From assembly GCF_013409745.1 (NCBI RefSeq), contig NZ_JACCBH010000001.1, positions 1,984,001 through 2,048,000 on the forward strand: a stretch of DNA of 64,000 nt, read 5' to 3'. This document shows, one piece after another, positions 24,345-34,123 of the stretch; within the stretch, counting starts at the first letter, position 1, and each line of letters starts with the position of its first letter. This DNA is from Microbacterium pseudoresistens (lineage in GTDB: Bacteria > Actinomycetota > Actinomycetes > Actinomycetales > Microbacteriaceae). Made by a program: the position numbers and the translations under genes. Below the pieces are notes generated by a model. It ran no database searches. It was not told the DNA's origin and worked only from the letters and a program-made list of their open reading frames with translations.

Positions 24345-25393
24345 GACTCACCGTGCGCAGCGTCGCGACCGCCCTGGGCGTGATCTTCGCCGTGTCGTTG
24401 GCGGTGCGTGCGCTCTGGTGGACCGCGCCGCCGACGCATCCGCGCATGCTGGCCGCCACCGTGGCGGTCTTCGTGATCACGGCGGTGGTCGCGGCTCTGG
24501 CCGGTCAGCATCGACGGCTGAAGATGCCGCTGTGGACGGCGTTCGCCACGCTTGCCATCGGGGTCGTCATCCCAGTCACCGCCTGCCTCGCCCTGCCGCC
24601 GGAGTACCTGCGCGAACCCTATGCGACCTGGTACATCGGCGCCGTCGGGCTGCTCGGCGTGATCTGCATCGTGCGCGGCAGGCGCCTGTTCGGCTGGGCG
24701 CTGATGGCCGCGCTGACCGTCGAGTCGATCGTCTGGATCGGTCTGGGCGACGCACTGGGCCTTGGGCTGGTGGGCTCGTTCGTCTGGATGGTCGTCGCCC
24801 AGCTCGTGGTCACGTTCTGGCGGGCGGCGATGCGCGACACCGATCGGCTCGCCAGCATCCAGCAGGCGGCGTCGGCGTGGCAGGCGACGCAGGCCGTGCG
24901 ACAGCGGGAGCGGCGCGAGCGGGTGCAGTACGCCCTGTCCGTCGCAGGACCCAGCCTCACCCGGGTGATCGAGACGCGCGGCGATCTGGCCGAGGAGGAG
25001 CGCGTCGAGGCGCGGTTGGCCGAAGGGCGCCTGCGCGACGAGATCCGCGGCGCGAACCTGCTCAACGCGGATGCGCGGGCGGCGATCGAGGCGGCGCGGC
25101 GCCGCGGCGCCACGGTGACCGTGTTCGATGAGGGCGGACTCGACGACCTCGACGAGATCGCGCGCGAGCGCATCCGCTCCGAACTCGCCGACGTGCTGCA
25201 CGACGTGCCTTCGGCTCGGCTCATCATCCGCTCCGCCCGGGATGCGGAGGTCGCGGTCACCGTCGTCGGGCGCACCGCGGCGGGGGAGAGCGCCGACGAC
25301 GACTCGGTGGAGCTGTGGCGCGAGATCCGTCGCACGGTGCGCGAGGCCCGCGAGCCCGATCCGCCCGAGGATGCGCAGAGCACCGACGCCTGA
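24341..25393 (+). CDS. Membrane protein linked to the two-component system (possible degenerate kinase)
   Basis: 350-aa protein, no confident family name. Five hydrophobic segments (about residues 8-165) are followed by a charged helical stretch (about 170-240) reminiscent of a DesK-type dimerisation region, and an alpha/beta C-terminal part (240-320). I see no phospho-acceptor HD motif and no N/G boxes, so it is not an active kinase. It may be a degenerate kinase-like sensor partner. Start chosen at the ATG that overlaps the kinase stop by 4 nt; an in-frame ATG four codons upstream is possible. Confidence 0.7.
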   Translation: MRLTVRSVATALGVIFAVSLAVRALWWTAPPTHPRMLAATVAVFVITAVVAALAGQHRRLKMPLWTAFATLAIGVVIPVTACLALPPEYLREPYATWYIGAVGLLGVICIVRGRRLFGWALMAALTVESIVWIGLGDALGLGLVGSFVWMVVAQLVVTFWRAAMRDTDRLASIQQAASAWQATQAVRQRERRERVQYALSVAGPSLTRVIETRGDLAEEERVEARLAEGRLRDEIRGANLLNADARAAIEAARRRGATVTVFDEGGLDDLDEIARERIRSELADVLHDVPSARLIIRSARDAEVAVTVVGRTAAGESADDDSVELWREIRRTVREAREPDPPEDAQSTDA

Positions 25394-25423
25394 GCCGTGC
25401 GGACGAATGCGTCGTGACACGGA

Positions 25424-25459
25424 GCTCGCCCCGGTGAGGGGAGGATCTCCGGGGCGAGC
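25424..25459. terminator. Hairpin terminator, convergent genes (first of two)
   Basis: GCTCGCCCCGG and its perfect complement CCGGGGCGAGC enclose a 14-nt loop: an 11-bp GC-rich stem 31 nt after the membrane-protein stop. No U-run, as is usual for high-GC actinobacteria. Confidence 0.7.
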
Positions 25460-25468
25460 GCCGAATGA

Positions 25469-25501
25469 GGCGAGGGGCGGCGAAGCCGCCCGCCCCTCGC
25501 C
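25469..25501. terminator. Hairpin terminator, convergent genes (second of two)
   Basis: GGCGAGGGG pairs with CCCCTCGCC, extended by an inner CGGC/GCCG stem across a small bulge. It lies 10 nt after the first hairpin and faces the end of the carboxylase operon, so the pair may stop transcription from both sides. The remaining 148 nt up to the accE stop show nothing else recognisable. Confidence 0.65.
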
Positions 25502-25649
25502 GGTGCGGAACGATTACCCGAAAATCGTCCGCGGAGACCGGTGATCGTCTGTCGACCCTGCGACAGAGATCCGGCCGAACGCGAAGCGTTGAGTCAAGTC
25601 TGACCGGCCCCGCGGCGGTTGTCTGTAGGTATTTTGGGGGACAAGCGGC

Positions 25650-25883
25650 TCAGCCGGTGAAGCGCCCCCACGGGATGTCGCGGCGCACGCTCGTGCGCAT
25701 GCCGCGCCGGGTGAGGTTCCACGCCGACACCGGCCGCTCGGGCACGGTGGCCGCGGCCTCCTCGGCGACGTACGCCTCGGAGAGCACGGCGATGAGCGCG
25801 GCCAGCTCTTCCTCGTTCGCCGTGCCGCGCAGCACCTGGAGCTCTAGGCGCTCGTCGCGCTCGTTGTGCGGGGCGTCGCTCAC
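25650..25883 (-). CDS. accE: Acyl-CoA carboxylase epsilon subunit
   Basis: Small 77-aa protein matching the actinobacterial AccE/PccE type: the conserved core [20 protein letters not shown] is followed by a linker and the C-terminal W-N-L-x-R...G-RF region ([16 protein letters not shown]). It stabilises and stimulates the biotin-dependent carboxylase complex with the beta subunit. Starts at GTG, overlapping the carboxylase stop by 4 nt, which fixes the start; the frame upstream is the carboxylase in another phase. Confidence 0.88.
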   Translation of the reverse strand: MSDAPHNERDERLELQVLRGTANEEELAALIAVLSEAYVAEEAAATVPERPVSAWNLTRRGMRTSVRRDIPWGRFTG

Positions 25884-27466
25884 AGCGGGATGTTCCCGTG
25901 CTTCTTGGGCGGCAGCTCGGCCCGCTTGGCGCGCAGCGCGCGGAGTGCCTTCGCGATCGACACGCGCGTGTTGGCGGGTTCGATGACGCCGTCGATCTCG
26001 CCGCGCTCGGCCGCGAGGAACGGCGAGGTCACGTTGTACGTGTATTCGTTGGCCAGGCGCGTGCGCACGGCGGCGACGTCTTCGCCGGCCTCCGCGGCGC
26101 GCTTGATCTCGCCGCGGTACAGGATGTTCACAGCGCCCTGGCCGCCCATCACGGCGATCTCGGCCGTGGGCCATGCGAGGTTGACGTCGGCGCCCAGCTG
26201 CTTGGAGCCCATCACGATGTACGCACCGCCGTAGGCCTTGCGCAGGATCACGGTCACCAGCGGCACGGTCGCCTCGGCGTAGGCGTAGATGAGCTTGGCG
26301 CCGCGGCGGATGACGCCCGTCCACTCCTGGTCGGTGCCGGGCAGGTAGCCGGGCACGTCGACGAGCGTGACGATCGGGATCGAGAACGCGTCGCAGAACC
26401 GCACGAACCGGCTGGCCTTCTCGCCCGCCTCGATGTTGAGGGTTCCGGCCATCTGCGAGGGCTGGTTGGCGATGATGCCGACCGAACGTCCTTCGACGCG
26501 GCCGAAGCCGATGACGATGTTCGGTGCGAACAGCGGCTGCACTTCGAGGAAGTCGTCGTCGACCACGTGCGAGATGACCGTGTGGATGTCGTACGGCTGG
26601 TTCGCCGAGTCGGGGATGATCGTGTTCAGGGTGCGATCGGCATCCGTCGTCTCCCATTCGAAGCCCGACTCGTAGCCCGGGATCTCGGCCATGTTGTTGT
26701 CGGGCAGGAAGCCGAGCAGCGTGCGGGCGTAATCGATCGCGTCGTCCTCGTCCTCGGCGAGGTAGTGCGCGACGCCGGAGCGCGTGTTGTGGGTGAGCGC
26801 GCCGCCGAGCTCCTCCATGCCGACATCCTCGCCGGTGACGGTCTTGATCACGTCGGGTCCGGTGACGAACATCTGGCTGGTCTTGTCGACCATGATGACG
26901 AAGTCGGTGAGGGCCGGGCCGTACACGGCACCGCCGGCGGCCGGGCCCATGATGATCGAGATCTGCGGGATCACACCGGAGGAACGGGTGTTGAGGCGGA
27001 AGATCTCGCCGTACTTGCTGAGGGCCAGCACGCCCTCCTGGATGCGTGCGCCGCCGGAGTCGAGGATCCCGATGATCGGCACGCCGCTGCGCAGCGCGAA
27101 CTCCATGATCTTGATGATCTTCTCGCCGGCCACCTCGCCGAGCGAGCCGCCGAAGGTCGAGAAGTCCTGCGAGTACAGCGCCACGGTGCGGCCGTGGATC
27201 GTCGCGATGCCCGTGACGACCGAGTCGCCGTAGGGGCGCGACTTCTCCATCCCGAACGCCGTGGTGCGGTGGCGCACGTACTCGTCGAACTCGACAAAGC
27301 TGCCCGGGTCGGCGAGCAGCTCGATGCGCTCGCGCGCGGTCATCTTGCCCTTGGCGTGCTGCTTCTCCTTGGCCGTGGCCTCGGCGCCGACGACGGCTTC
27401 TTCGTAGCGGGCGCGCAGATCGGCGATCTTGCCGGCGGTCGTGGAGAGGTCGGGAGTATCCGTCAC
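25880..27466 (-). CDS. accD: Acyl-CoA carboxylase beta (carboxyltransferase) subunit
   Basis: 528-aa carboxyltransferase of the AccD5/PccB type, moving CO2 from carboxybiotin to acetyl-, propionyl- or longer acyl-CoA. Two crotonase-like halves are visible, with [12 protein letters not shown], the oxyanion loops [10 protein letters not shown] and [12 protein letters not shown], and in the second half [13 protein letters not shown] and [12 protein letters not shown]. Start GTG at 27466 lies 7 nt after TAGTCT on the minus strand, a leaderless arrangement; the family N-terminus also begins here. Operon with accE; the biotin ligase is divergent, a standard actinobacterial arrangement. Confidence 0.94.
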   Translation of the reverse strand: MTDTPDLSTTAGKIADLRARYEEAVVGAEATAKEKQHAKGKMTARERIELLADPGSFVEFDEYVRHRTTAFGMEKSRPYGDSVVTGIATIHGRTVALYSQDFSTFGGSLGEVAGEKIIKIMEFALRSGVPIIGILDSGGARIQEGVLALSKYGEIFRLNTRSSGVIPQISIIMGPAAGGAVYGPALTDFVIMVDKTSQMFVTGPDVIKTVTGEDVGMEELGGALTHNTRSGVAHYLAEDEDDAIDYARTLLGFLPDNNMAEIPGYESGFEWETTDADRTLNTIIPDSANQPYDIHTVISHVVDDDFLEVQPLFAPNIVIGFGRVEGRSVGIIANQPSQMAGTLNIEAGEKASRFVRFCDAFSIPIVTLVDVPGYLPGTDQEWTGVIRRGAKLIYAYAEATVPLVTVILRKAYGGAYIVMGSKQLGADVNLAWPTAEIAVMGGQGAVNILYRGEIKRAAEAGEDVAAVRTRLANEYTYNVTSPFLAAERGEIDGVIEPANTRVSIAKALRALRAKRAELPPKKHGNIPL

Positions 27467-27473
27467 GCGTTCC

Positions 27474-27479
27474 AGACTA
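27474..27479 (-). promoter_or_regulatory. Leaderless promoter -10 of accD
   Basis: TAGTCT on the minus strand, 7 nt before the accD GTG. Spacing fits transcription starting at the start codon. Confidence 0.55.
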
Positions 27480-27580
27480 GCGGCGGGGTTCGCGCCGCCG
27501 TTGGATGCTCGACACAACGGGATCGCCGATCCTCTGTAGGGTGCACGCTCTTGCGGGCATCGTCGGCCGCGGGTGCTGGG

Positions 27581-27586
27581 TAGGGT
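27581..27586 (+). promoter_or_regulatory. Leaderless promoter -10 of birA
   Basis: TAGGGT followed by exactly 6 nt and the birA ATG; no Shine-Dalgarno sequence is present between them. Confidence 0.6.
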
Positions 27587-27592
27587 GACCGC

Positions 27593-28375
27593 ATGACGTT
27601 TCCCCACGCCTCCGCAGCGGCCGGCCGCCTCGAGGTCTCCGCATCGACGGGTTCGACCAATGCCGATCTGCTGGCCCACGCCGACGACGCCGAGAACTGG
27701 CCGCATCTGTCGGTGATCGTCACCCGGGATCAGCGCGCGGGCCGCGGCCGGCTCGACAGGCAGTGGGTCGCGCCGGCGGGCTCCGCGCTGGCGGTTTCGG
27801 TACTGCTGCGCGCGGGCGAGGTGCCGGTGGCCGAGCGCGGCTGGATCCCGCTTGCGGCGGGAGCGGCCATGGCAGATGCGATCGCGGCGCAGCTGCCGCA
27901 CGTCGAGGTGGCGGTGAAATGGCCCAACGACGTGCTCGTGCGCGGTGCCGACGACGCGGAGCGCAAGATCTGCGGCATCCTCGCCGAGGCGCGCGGCGCG
28001 GATGTGGTCGTGGTCGGCACGGGGATCAACACGGCCATGACGGCGGAGCAGCTGCCCGTGTCCACGGCGACATCGTTCGCGGTGGAGGGCGTCGAATGCG
28101 ACGAGGACCTGCTCGTGGCCGGATACCTCGTGCGGCTCGATGCGCATCTCACCGGGCTCGTCGAGCACGGCTCGGCCGTGGCGAGCGGACTGCGCGACGT
28201 CGTCGCCGTGCGCTGCTCGACGATCGGGCGCACCGTGCGCGTGCAGCTGCCCGGCGGCTCCGAGCTCGTGGGAGCGGCGACCGGGCTCGCCGCCGACGGC
28301 TGCCTCGTCGTGCGCGACGCCGACGGCGAGCATCCCGTTGCCGCGGGCGACGTCGTGCACGTGCGTCCGGCGTGA
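27593..28375 (+). CDS. birA: Biotin--[acetyl-CoA-carboxylase] ligase
   Basis: 260-aa ligase that makes biotinyl-AMP and biotinylates the carboxylase alpha subunit. Motifs: GSTNADLL at the N-terminus, the biotinoyl-AMP loop [15 protein letters not shown], and VKWPNDVLV with [10 protein letters not shown]-terminal SH3-like domain is present (about 215-260). It lacks the N-terminal DNA-binding domain of E. coli BirA, so it is a group I enzyme without repressor function. Divergent from accD with a 126-nt gap. Confidence 0.94.
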   Translation: MTFPHASAAAGRLEVSASTGSTNADLLAHADDAENWPHLSVIVTRDQRAGRGRLDRQWVAPAGSALAVSVLLRAGEVPVAERGWIPLAAGAAMADAIAAQLPHVEVAVKWPNDVLVRGADDAERKICGILAEARGADVVVVGTGINTAMTAEQLPVSTATSFAVEGVECDEDLLVAGYLVRLDAHLTGLVEHGSAVASGLRDVVAVRCSTIGRTVRVQLPGGSELVGAATGLAADGCLVVRDADGEHPVAAGDVVHVRPA

Positions 28376-28435
28376 GTCGCGCCTCCTCTCCGGCGGACAC
28401 GCGAGCCCGCGGGCGCCGATGTCGGCGGCGCGGGG

Positions 28436-28441
28436 GACAAT
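28436..28441 (+). promoter_or_regulatory. Leaderless promoter -10 of the PH-domain gene
   Basis: GACAAT, 6 nt before the ATG at 28448, with no ribosome-binding site in between. Confidence 0.5.
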
Positions 28442-28447
28442 GAGGGC

Positions 28448-28987
28448 ATGACGCAACCGGTGGGGCTCGGCGGACGGCCCATGATGCCGCCGCCCGGAGC
28501 GCCCGCGGAAGAGCGGCTGATCGCCCGGTTCCACGGGCACGCGCGCCACCTGTTCTGGTCGGCGCTCGTGCTCGTCGCCGTGTGCGGCGCCGTGGGGTAC
28601 TTCTACGACAACCTGCCCGCGCCGTTCGAGAACTGGATGCTCTTCGCCGCTGCAGGGGTCATCGTGCTGTTGCTCGTCGTCGTGCCCTTCCTCGTCTGGC
28701 TCTCGCGCAGCTACGTCATCACGACGCGCCGGGTCATCGCGCGCCGCGGCATCGGATCGCGGCACACCAGTGAGATGTCGCACGCCCGCGGCTACACGAT
28801 CGACGTGCGCCGCGGCATCCTGCAGCGCATGAGCCGTGCCGGCACGGTGATCCTCTCCAACGGCGTCGACGCGCCGCTGAGGCTCAGCGACGTGCCCTAC
28901 GTCGGCCTGGTGCACGAGACGCTCGCCGATCAGATCGAGGTCGGCCAGATCCTCGCGCACCGCGACGCCCAGGCCGCCGCCGACTGA
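28448..28987 (+). CDS. PH-domain (bPH_2) membrane protein
   Basis: 179-aa protein with a short Pro/Gly-rich N-terminus, two transmembrane helices (about 34-52 and 64-84) and a bacterial PH domain (about 88-165: [34 protein letters not shown]). It is commonly found next to birA and purK in actinobacteria. Function unknown; membrane-envelope associated. Confidence 0.85.
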   Translation: MTQPVGLGGRPMMPPPGAPAEERLIARFHGHARHLFWSALVLVAVCGAVGYFYDNLPAPFENWMLFAAAGVIVLLLVVVPFLVWLSRSYVITTRRVIARRGIGSRHTSEMSHARGYTIDVRRGILQRMSRAGTVILSNGVDAPLRLSDVPYVGLVHETLADQIEVGQILAHRDAQAAAD

Positions 28988-29049
28988 GCATCCGCCTGTC
29001 GCAGACGGCTGCGGAGTACGGAAGAATGGGTGCGACGAACGGAGTCCGG

Positions 29050-30174
29050 ATGGCAGTGCGCGTGGGTGTGATCGGCGGCGGACAGCTGGCCAGGATGATG
29101 ATCGCCCCGGCGGTCGAACTGGGGCTCGAGATCAGCGTTCTCGCCGAGGCCGAGGGGATGTCGGCCCAGCTCGCCGCCACCCGGGTCGGCGACTACCGCG
29201 ACCTCGAGACGGTGCGGGCGTTCGCGAACGAGGTCGACGTGATCACCTTCGACCACGAGCACGTGCCGCAGGAGGTGCTGCGCGCCCTCGTCGCCGACGG
29301 CATCGCCGTGCATCCGGGGCCCGATGCGCTGCAGTTCGCCCAGGACAAGCTCGCGATGCGCGCGCGCCTCGCCGAGCTCGGCATTCCCCAGCCGGACTGG
29401 GCGCGGGCGGCGGAGCCTTCGCAGCTGCAGGAGTTCCTCGACGAGCACGGCGGCCGCGCCGTCGTGAAGACGCCGCGCGGCGGCTACGACGGCAAGGGTG
29501 TGCGGGTGGTCTCCGATGCCGCCGACGCCGCCGACTGGTTCGCGCGACTCGAGCCGGGGGACGCGCTGCTCGTCGAAGAGCTGGTGCCCTTCGTGCGCGA
29601 GCTGGCGCAGCAGGTCGCCCGTCGGCCCTCCGGCCAAGCCGTGGTCTATCCGGTTGTGGAGACCGTGCAGCGCGACGGCGTGTGCGCCGAGGTCATCGCA
29701 CCCGCTCCCGGCGGCAACGAGAAGCTCGAGGAGGTCGCCGCGCGGATCGGGCTGCAGATCGCCGACGGCCTCGGGGTCACCGGAATGCTCGCTGTGGAGC
29801 TGTTCGAGACCGACGACGAGCGCATCCTCGTCAACGAACTCGCCATGCGCCCGCACAACAGCGGACACTGGAGCCAGGACGGCGCCGTGACGAGCCAGTT
29901 CGAGCAGCACCTGCGCGCGGTCGCCGACCTGCCGCTCGGCGACCCGTCGCCGCGGTCGTCGTGGACGGTGATGGTGAACATCCTCGGTGGGCCGTCGGAC
30001 GCAGACCTGATGGGCAGGGTGCCCGCCGCGCTCGCCGCAGCGCCGTCGGCGAAGGTGCACACCTACGGCAAGGATCCGCGCCCTGGGCGCAAGGTCGGGC
30101 ACGTGAACATCGTGGGCGACGACCTCGACGACATCGTCTACGAGGCGCGTTCGGCGGCCAGCCGTTTCGACTGA
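29050..30174 (+). CDS. purK: 5-(carboxyamino)imidazole ribonucleotide synthase
   Basis: 374-aa ATP-grasp enzyme converting AIR, bicarbonate and ATP to N5-CAIR in purine synthesis. N-terminal [15 protein letters not shown]-grasp loop [14 protein letters not shown], and catalytic [14 protein letters not shown]. Start set at the second ATG because GGAG lies 5 nt upstream and the protein family begins with the GxGGGQL strand; an ATG 24 nt earlier overlaps a possible AAGAAT -10. Followed by purE after 75 nt. Confidence 0.93.
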   Translation: MAVRVGVIGGGQLARMMIAPAVELGLEISVLAEAEGMSAQLAATRVGDYRDLETVRAFANEVDVITFDHEHVPQEVLRALVADGIAVHPGPDALQFAQDKLAMRARLAELGIPQPDWARAAEPSQLQEFLDEHGGRAVVKTPRGGYDGKGVRVVSDAADAADWFARLEPGDALLVEELVPFVRELAQQVARRPSGQAVVYPVVETVQRDGVCAEVIAPAPGGNEKLEEVAARIGLQIADGLGVTGMLAVELFETDDERILVNELAMRPHNSGHWSQDGAVTSQFEQHLRAVADLPLGDPSPRSSWTVMVNILGGPSDADLMGRVPAALAAAPSAKVHTYGKDPRPGRKVGHVNIVGDDLDDIVYEARSAASRFD

Positions 30175-30237
30175 GGACGTGCCCCGCACGTCGCCGCGTT
30201 TCGCGCGCCGCGCCCGGGTTCTCCCAGGGCGCGACCG

Positions 30238-30243
30238 TACGCT
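30238..30243 (+). promoter_or_regulatory. Leaderless promoter -10 of purE
   Basis: TACGCT, 6 nt before the purE GTG; indicates purE can be transcribed separately from purK. Confidence 0.5.
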
Positions 30244-30249
30244 GGGGGC

Positions 30250-30798
30250 GTGACCGAGACACTGCACTCCTCCGCCGCGCCCCTCGTCGGAGTCATCATG
30301 GGCTCCGACTCCGACTGGCGTGTGATGAGCGATGCGTCGCAGGCGCTCACCGAGTTCGGCATCGCCCACGAGGTGGAAGTCGTCTCCGCCCACCGCACGC
30401 CTGACAAGCTGCTCGCCTACGGACGCGAGGCGCGGGCCAGGGGTATCCGGGTGATCGTGGCCGGGGCCGGGGGAGCCGCGCACCTGCCCGGCATGATCGC
30501 CGCCGTCACGGCGCTTCCGGTGATCGGCGTCCCCGTGCCGCTTGCCTATCTCGACGGCATGGACTCGCTGCTGTCGATCGTGCAGATGCCCGCGGGCATC
30601 CCGGTCGCCACGGTCTCCATCGGAGGGGCCCGCAACGCCGGACTGCTCGCCGCCCGCATCCTCGGCGCCGCCGATCCTGCGCTCGCCGACCGCGTCGAGG
30701 AGTATGCGCGAGAGCTGCAGGCTCAGGTCGAGGAGAAGAGCACGCGCCTCAGGGCCTCCCTGAACGGTCAGGACGCAGAGAAGGGCGACGCGCGGTGA
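30250..30798 (+). CDS. purE: 5-(carboxyamino)imidazole ribonucleotide mutase
   Basis: 182-aa class I PurE rearranging N5-CAIR to CAIR. Signature GSDSDW near residue 18, [17 protein letters not shown] and the C-terminal [10 protein letters not shown] are present. GTG start. Its stop overlaps the start of the LCP gene by 4 nt. Confidence 0.94.
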   Translation: MTETLHSSAAPLVGVIMGSDSDWRVMSDASQALTEFGIAHEVEVVSAHRTPDKLLAYGREARARGIRVIVAGAGGAAHLPGMIAAVTALPVIGVPVPLAYLDGMDSLLSIVQMPAGIPVATVSIGGARNAGLLAARILGAADPALADRVEEYARELQAQVEEKSTRLRASLNGQDAEKGDAR

Positions 30799-32264
30799 CG
30801 ATTCTGCGCGAGCCGCTGGCGTCGGCGCGCGGCGCCGTGCGCGCACCGCTCATCCAGACGCGCCCGATGCGGCATCCCGACACTTCCTCGCCGGCGGCGA
30901 TGACCAAGCGCGGCTGGTGGCTCGTCGCGCTGAACGTGCTCATCCCCGGCTCCGCCCAGGTGCTCGCGGGCAACCGTCGACTGGGCCGTTTCGGGCTCGG
31001 CGCGACGATCGCGCTCTGGGTGCTCATCGCACTGACAGCGCTCACCGCACTGCTGTGGCGGCAGGGCCTGCTGTGGCTCACGGTCGGCGGCGGATGGGTG
31101 TCGTGGCTCGTGCTCACCCTCGCCCAGGTGCTGCTGATCGGCTACGCCCTGCTGTGGATCGTGCTCACCCTCGACGCACTGCGGCTCGTGCGACTCGTGC
31201 GGGTCAAGCCGTATGCGAAGATCGCCATTCCTCTCGTCGCGCTGCTCGTGGCCTCGCTGCTCGGCGGCGGGGCGGCCTACGCCGCCGGCGTGGTGGGCAC
31301 GAGCCGCGGCGCCATCACGACGCTGTTCGGCAGCGGCGGACCGAGCCTTCCGCCCAGCGACGGGTACTACAACATCCTGCTGCTCGGCGCCGACAGCGGC
31401 GAGGGGCGCGACTCCATGCGCTTCGACAGCATCTCGGTGGTGTCGGTCAACGCCGACTCCGGCGCGGTGACGATCACCGGCATCCCGCGCGACATGCCCG
31501 GCTTCCCGTTCGCCGAGGGCCCGATGCAGGAGCTGTACCCCGACGGGCATTCCGGGCACGGCGATGAAGAGTGCGGGTGGAGCAGCGGCATCAATCAGCT
31601 GCGCACCGAGGTCGAGGTGTGCCGCAACGGCATCGACGGCGAGGGGCTGTACCCCGATGCCTCCACGCACGGCTCCGAACCGGGTGTGGAGGCCACCAAG
31701 GACGCCGTGGAAGGGATCCTCGGCATCGAGGTGCCGTACTTCGTCTTCATCGACATGCACGGTTTCGCCGCCCTCGTCGATGCCCTCGGCGGTGTGGACA
31801 TCACTGTCAGCGAGCGTCTGCCCATGGGCGGGGGCCCGTCGTACGAGGGCGAGCCGGCCGAGGACTGGGCGATCGGCTGGATCGAGCCCGGTGAGCAGCA
31901 CATGAACGGCGACACCGCGCAGTGGTACGCGCGTTCGCGGTACACGACCAGCGACTTCGACCGGATGCTGCGCCAGCGTCAGCTGCAGCAGGCGATCCTC
32001 GCGCAGTTCACACCGCAGAATGTGCTCAGCCGATTCCAGGACGTCGCGAACGCGGGCACAGCGATCGTCGAGACGGATCTTCCGCAGGACAAGCTGCCGG
32101 AGTTCTTCGAGCTGCTGCTCAAGGCGAAGGAGCAGCCCGTGACGACCATCGAGCTCACCCCCGACAACGGGGTCGACGAGTACGAGCCGGACTGGGCCGA
32201 CATCCAGCAGCGGATTCAGACCGCTCTGCACCCGCCGACGCCGACCCCCGCGCCGGAGGGCTGA
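30795..32264 (+). CDS. LytR-CpsA-Psr (LCP) family protein
   Basis: 489-aa membrane protein likely transferring an undecaprenyl-linked glycan to peptidoglycan. Four hydrophobic helices (about 42-165) precede an extracellular LCP domain. The domain starts at [22 protein letters not shown] and continues with ITGIPRDM, containing the Asp/Arg residues that bind the polyprenyl diphosphate; [16 protein letters not shown] closes it. A two-cysteine insert (about 256-285, [11 protein letters not shown] to VCRNG) is visible. Starts at GTG overlapping purE by 4 nt. Its position beside the glycan locus fits attachment of that polymer. Confidence 0.92.
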   Translation: MTILREPLASARGAVRAPLIQTRPMRHPDTSSPAAMTKRGWWLVALNVLIPGSAQVLAGNRRLGRFGLGATIALWVLIALTALTALLWRQGLLWLTVGGGWVSWLVLTLAQVLLIGYALLWIVLTLDALRLVRLVRVKPYAKIAIPLVALLVASLLGGGAAYAAGVVGTSRGAITTLFGSGGPSLPPSDGYYNILLLGADSGEGRDSMRFDSISVVSVNADSGAVTITGIPRDMPGFPFAEGPMQELYPDGHSGHGDEECGWSSGINQLRTEVEVCRNGIDGEGLYPDASTHGSEPGVEATKDAVEGILGIEVPYFVFIDMHGFAALVDALGGVDITVSERLPMGGGPSYEGEPAEDWAIGWIEPGEQHMNGDTAQWYARSRYTTSDFDRMLRQRQLQQAILAQFTPQNVLSRFQDVANAGTAIVETDLPQDKLPEFFELLLKAKEQPVTTIELTPDNGVDEYEPDWADIQQRIQTALHPPTPTPAPEG

Positions 32265-32289
32265 GCGCCGGAGAGTTGAGGGGTCAGGC

Positions 32290-34050
32290 TCACCGGTCGC
32301 AGGTGAGTGGGGTGCGTGCGACCTCGACGGCGGAGGGCAGCGGGGTGTGCCAGGCATCCGTCAATCGCACACCGGCGCCCTTGCCGCGGAAGTCCGCCGT
32401 GAGCACCGTGCTCTCGCCGGGCGCCAGGAGCACCGAGAACTGTTGCACGGCGCGTTCGGCGAGCATCGTCGACCGCACGTCGTCGTCCTCGCCGTCGCGA
32501 TCGTGGCCGGCGGCCTCGGCGTCTTCCGGGCCGACGACGGCGATGAGGGTGCGTGTCTGCCCGGGCGCGAGCTTCGGATCCGTGCCGCCGGTGACGATCG
32601 GCGGCAGCGCATCGGCCGCATCTGCGGGGGCGTCGTTGGTCCACGCGACCGTGACGCGTGTGGTCGGCTCGCCGCGGCACACGCCCGTCGAGACGGTGAT
32701 CGCGGCGTCGGCGTACGCATCCAGCTTCCCTCCGGTCGCGTCGTCGAACAGCACGCCCACGTGCGAGCGGTCGCCGGAGTCGTTCGGGATCGTGCCGCCC
32801 AGCCAGGAAGCGGCGAGTGCGCGCTGCTCGTCCTCGTGCGCGCTCCAGATGCGGATGCGCCCGTCGTCGGCCGATCGCGCGAGCGAGGCGAGCACGGGTT
32901 GCGGGTCGGCCCAGAGGGCCTCGGAGAACAGTGTGGCGGCGACCTGCACCATCAGCGCATCGTGCGCGGCGGGATCCGGCACGGCCGTGTAGCTGTCGAC
33001 GAGCAGGGTCTTGCGGGCGCTGTCGGCATCGAGGGTGAGCGGGGGCACCTCGATCGTGTCGAGGGCGTCGAGGAGGTTCGCGACGACGACGGTGTCGACG
33101 GCGATCACCCCGTCGACGGGGTAGCCCCAGCGCTGCAGCCACATCTGCGCGATGACGGGCGCGGCCTCGGCGAAATCCGGGATGCTCGTCGCATTCGCCA
33201 GCACCGTGCCCGGTGCATCCCCATACAGCGCGGCGACCCCCTCCGAGACGGCCAGTGGAGCGCCCAGAGGGGCGAAATCGCGGGACGAGGCCTGGCCGAT
33301 GAGCGTGATCTGATTGTTCTCCGCGCGCACCACGAGGAGGGCGCCGATGGCGCCGCCCGTCGAGCGTGCCTCGGCGTTGTCCTCCACCGCGATGACGTAT
33401 TGGCGGGGCCCTTCGGCGCCGAGCATCGAGGGCAGCAGGGCTGCGGCACCGTGCAGAGCGCCGACCGTGGCCGAGGCCTGCGTGAGGGTGTCGCGCAGGC
33501 TCTGCACGGCGTCGGCGAGGGGCGGGAGCGTCGCTGCGGCATCGATGCGGTCGGCGCGATCCTCGGCGCGGGCGAGTGCCGTCGCGGCGGTCTGCAGCGG
33601 CGCCTCGGCGTCGGCGAAACCGGAGAGGTCGATGCTTCCGCCGGCCAGCCCGAGTCCGCCGAGGTCGAGGTTCTCGGTGACGGAGACGATCGGGGTCAGC
33701 GCGTCGCCGGCGACGTCAGCGGCGACCTCGGCGACCTCGCGCGTCGCGGTGAAGCTCTCGCCGAGCCACGGGACGAACTCGAACGCGCGCCACACCGGAT
33801 CCGAGGTCAGCTCGCGGGCGGATTGCGCGTGGGAGCCGATGCGCCGCGCGAGCGCGGGCACGCTGTCGAGTTCGCCTTCGCCGATGTCCTCCTGCAGCGT
33901 GGCCGTGGTCGACGAGACGCTCTTCAGCTCGTCGGCGGCGCCGATCCCACGCACCAGCACCCATGCGACGGCGAAGAGCAGGGCGACCACGATCACCGCG
34001 ATCGTCACGCCGATCCATCGTCGTCGGGCAGGCAGGCGACCGTCGCTCAT
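32290..34050 (-). CDS. DUF4012 domain-containing envelope protein
   Basis: 586-aa protein with one N-terminal transmembrane helix (about 12-34) and a long extracellular part containing the DUF4012 core (about 200-400: NAEARSTGGAIGALLVV, PDFAEAAPVIAQMW, DGVIAVDTVVVANLL). Typical of actinobacterial surface-polysaccharide loci; biochemical role not established, and the fold is LCP-neighbourhood associated. The ATG is chosen over an upstream TTG because TTGAAT lies exactly 6 nt before it, a leaderless promoter that makes the TTG untranslated. Confidence 0.85.
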   Translation of the reverse strand: MSDGRLPARRRWIGVTIAVIVVALLFAVAWVLVRGIGAADELKSVSSTTATLQEDIGEGELDSVPALARRIGSHAQSARELTSDPVWRAFEFVPWLGESFTATREVAEVAADVAGDALTPIVSVTENLDLGGLGLAGGSIDLSGFADAEAPLQTAATALARAEDRADRIDAAATLPPLADAVQSLRDTLTQASATVGALHGAAALLPSMLGAEGPRQYVIAVEDNAEARSTGGAIGALLVVRAENNQITLIGQASSRDFAPLGAPLAVSEGVAALYGDAPGTVLANATSIPDFAEAAPVIAQMWLQRWGYPVDGVIAVDTVVVANLLDALDTIEVPPLTLDADSARKTLLVDSYTAVPDPAAHDALMVQVAATLFSEALWADPQPVLASLARSADDGRIRIWSAHEDEQRALAASWLGGTIPNDSGDRSHVGVLFDDATGGKLDAYADAAITVSTGVCRGEPTTRVTVAWTNDAPADAADALPPIVTGGTDPKLAPGQTRTLIAVVGPEDAEAAGHDRDGEDDDVRSTMLAERAVQQFSVLLAPGESTVLTADFRGKGAGVRLTDAWHTPLPSAVEVARTPLTCDR

Positions 34051-34056
34051 ACCGGC

Positions 34057-34062
34057 ATTCAA
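34057..34062 (-). promoter_or_regulatory. Leaderless promoter -10 of the DUF4012 gene
   Basis: TTGAAT on the minus strand, 6 nt before the ATG at 34050. Confidence 0.5.
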
Positions 34063-34111
34063 GCATGCGCGAGACGCGACGTGCCTGCAGGATGACCGCT
34101 CGCGACATCGT

Positions 34112-34117
34112 TAGGCT
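34112..34117 (+). promoter_or_regulatory. Leaderless promoter -10 of the glycosyltransferase gene
   Basis: TAGGCT, 6 nt before the ATG at 34124; no Shine-Dalgarno sequence in the spacer. Confidence 0.6.
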
Positions 34118-34123
34118 TTCCGC

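Noticed and set aside
25880..28960. A 1026-codon minus-strand open frame extending upstream of accD
   Set aside because: Only the part from 27466 matches a carboxylase. The rest is the reverse of birA and the PH-domain gene and has the His/Arg-rich look of an antisense frame in high-GC DNA.
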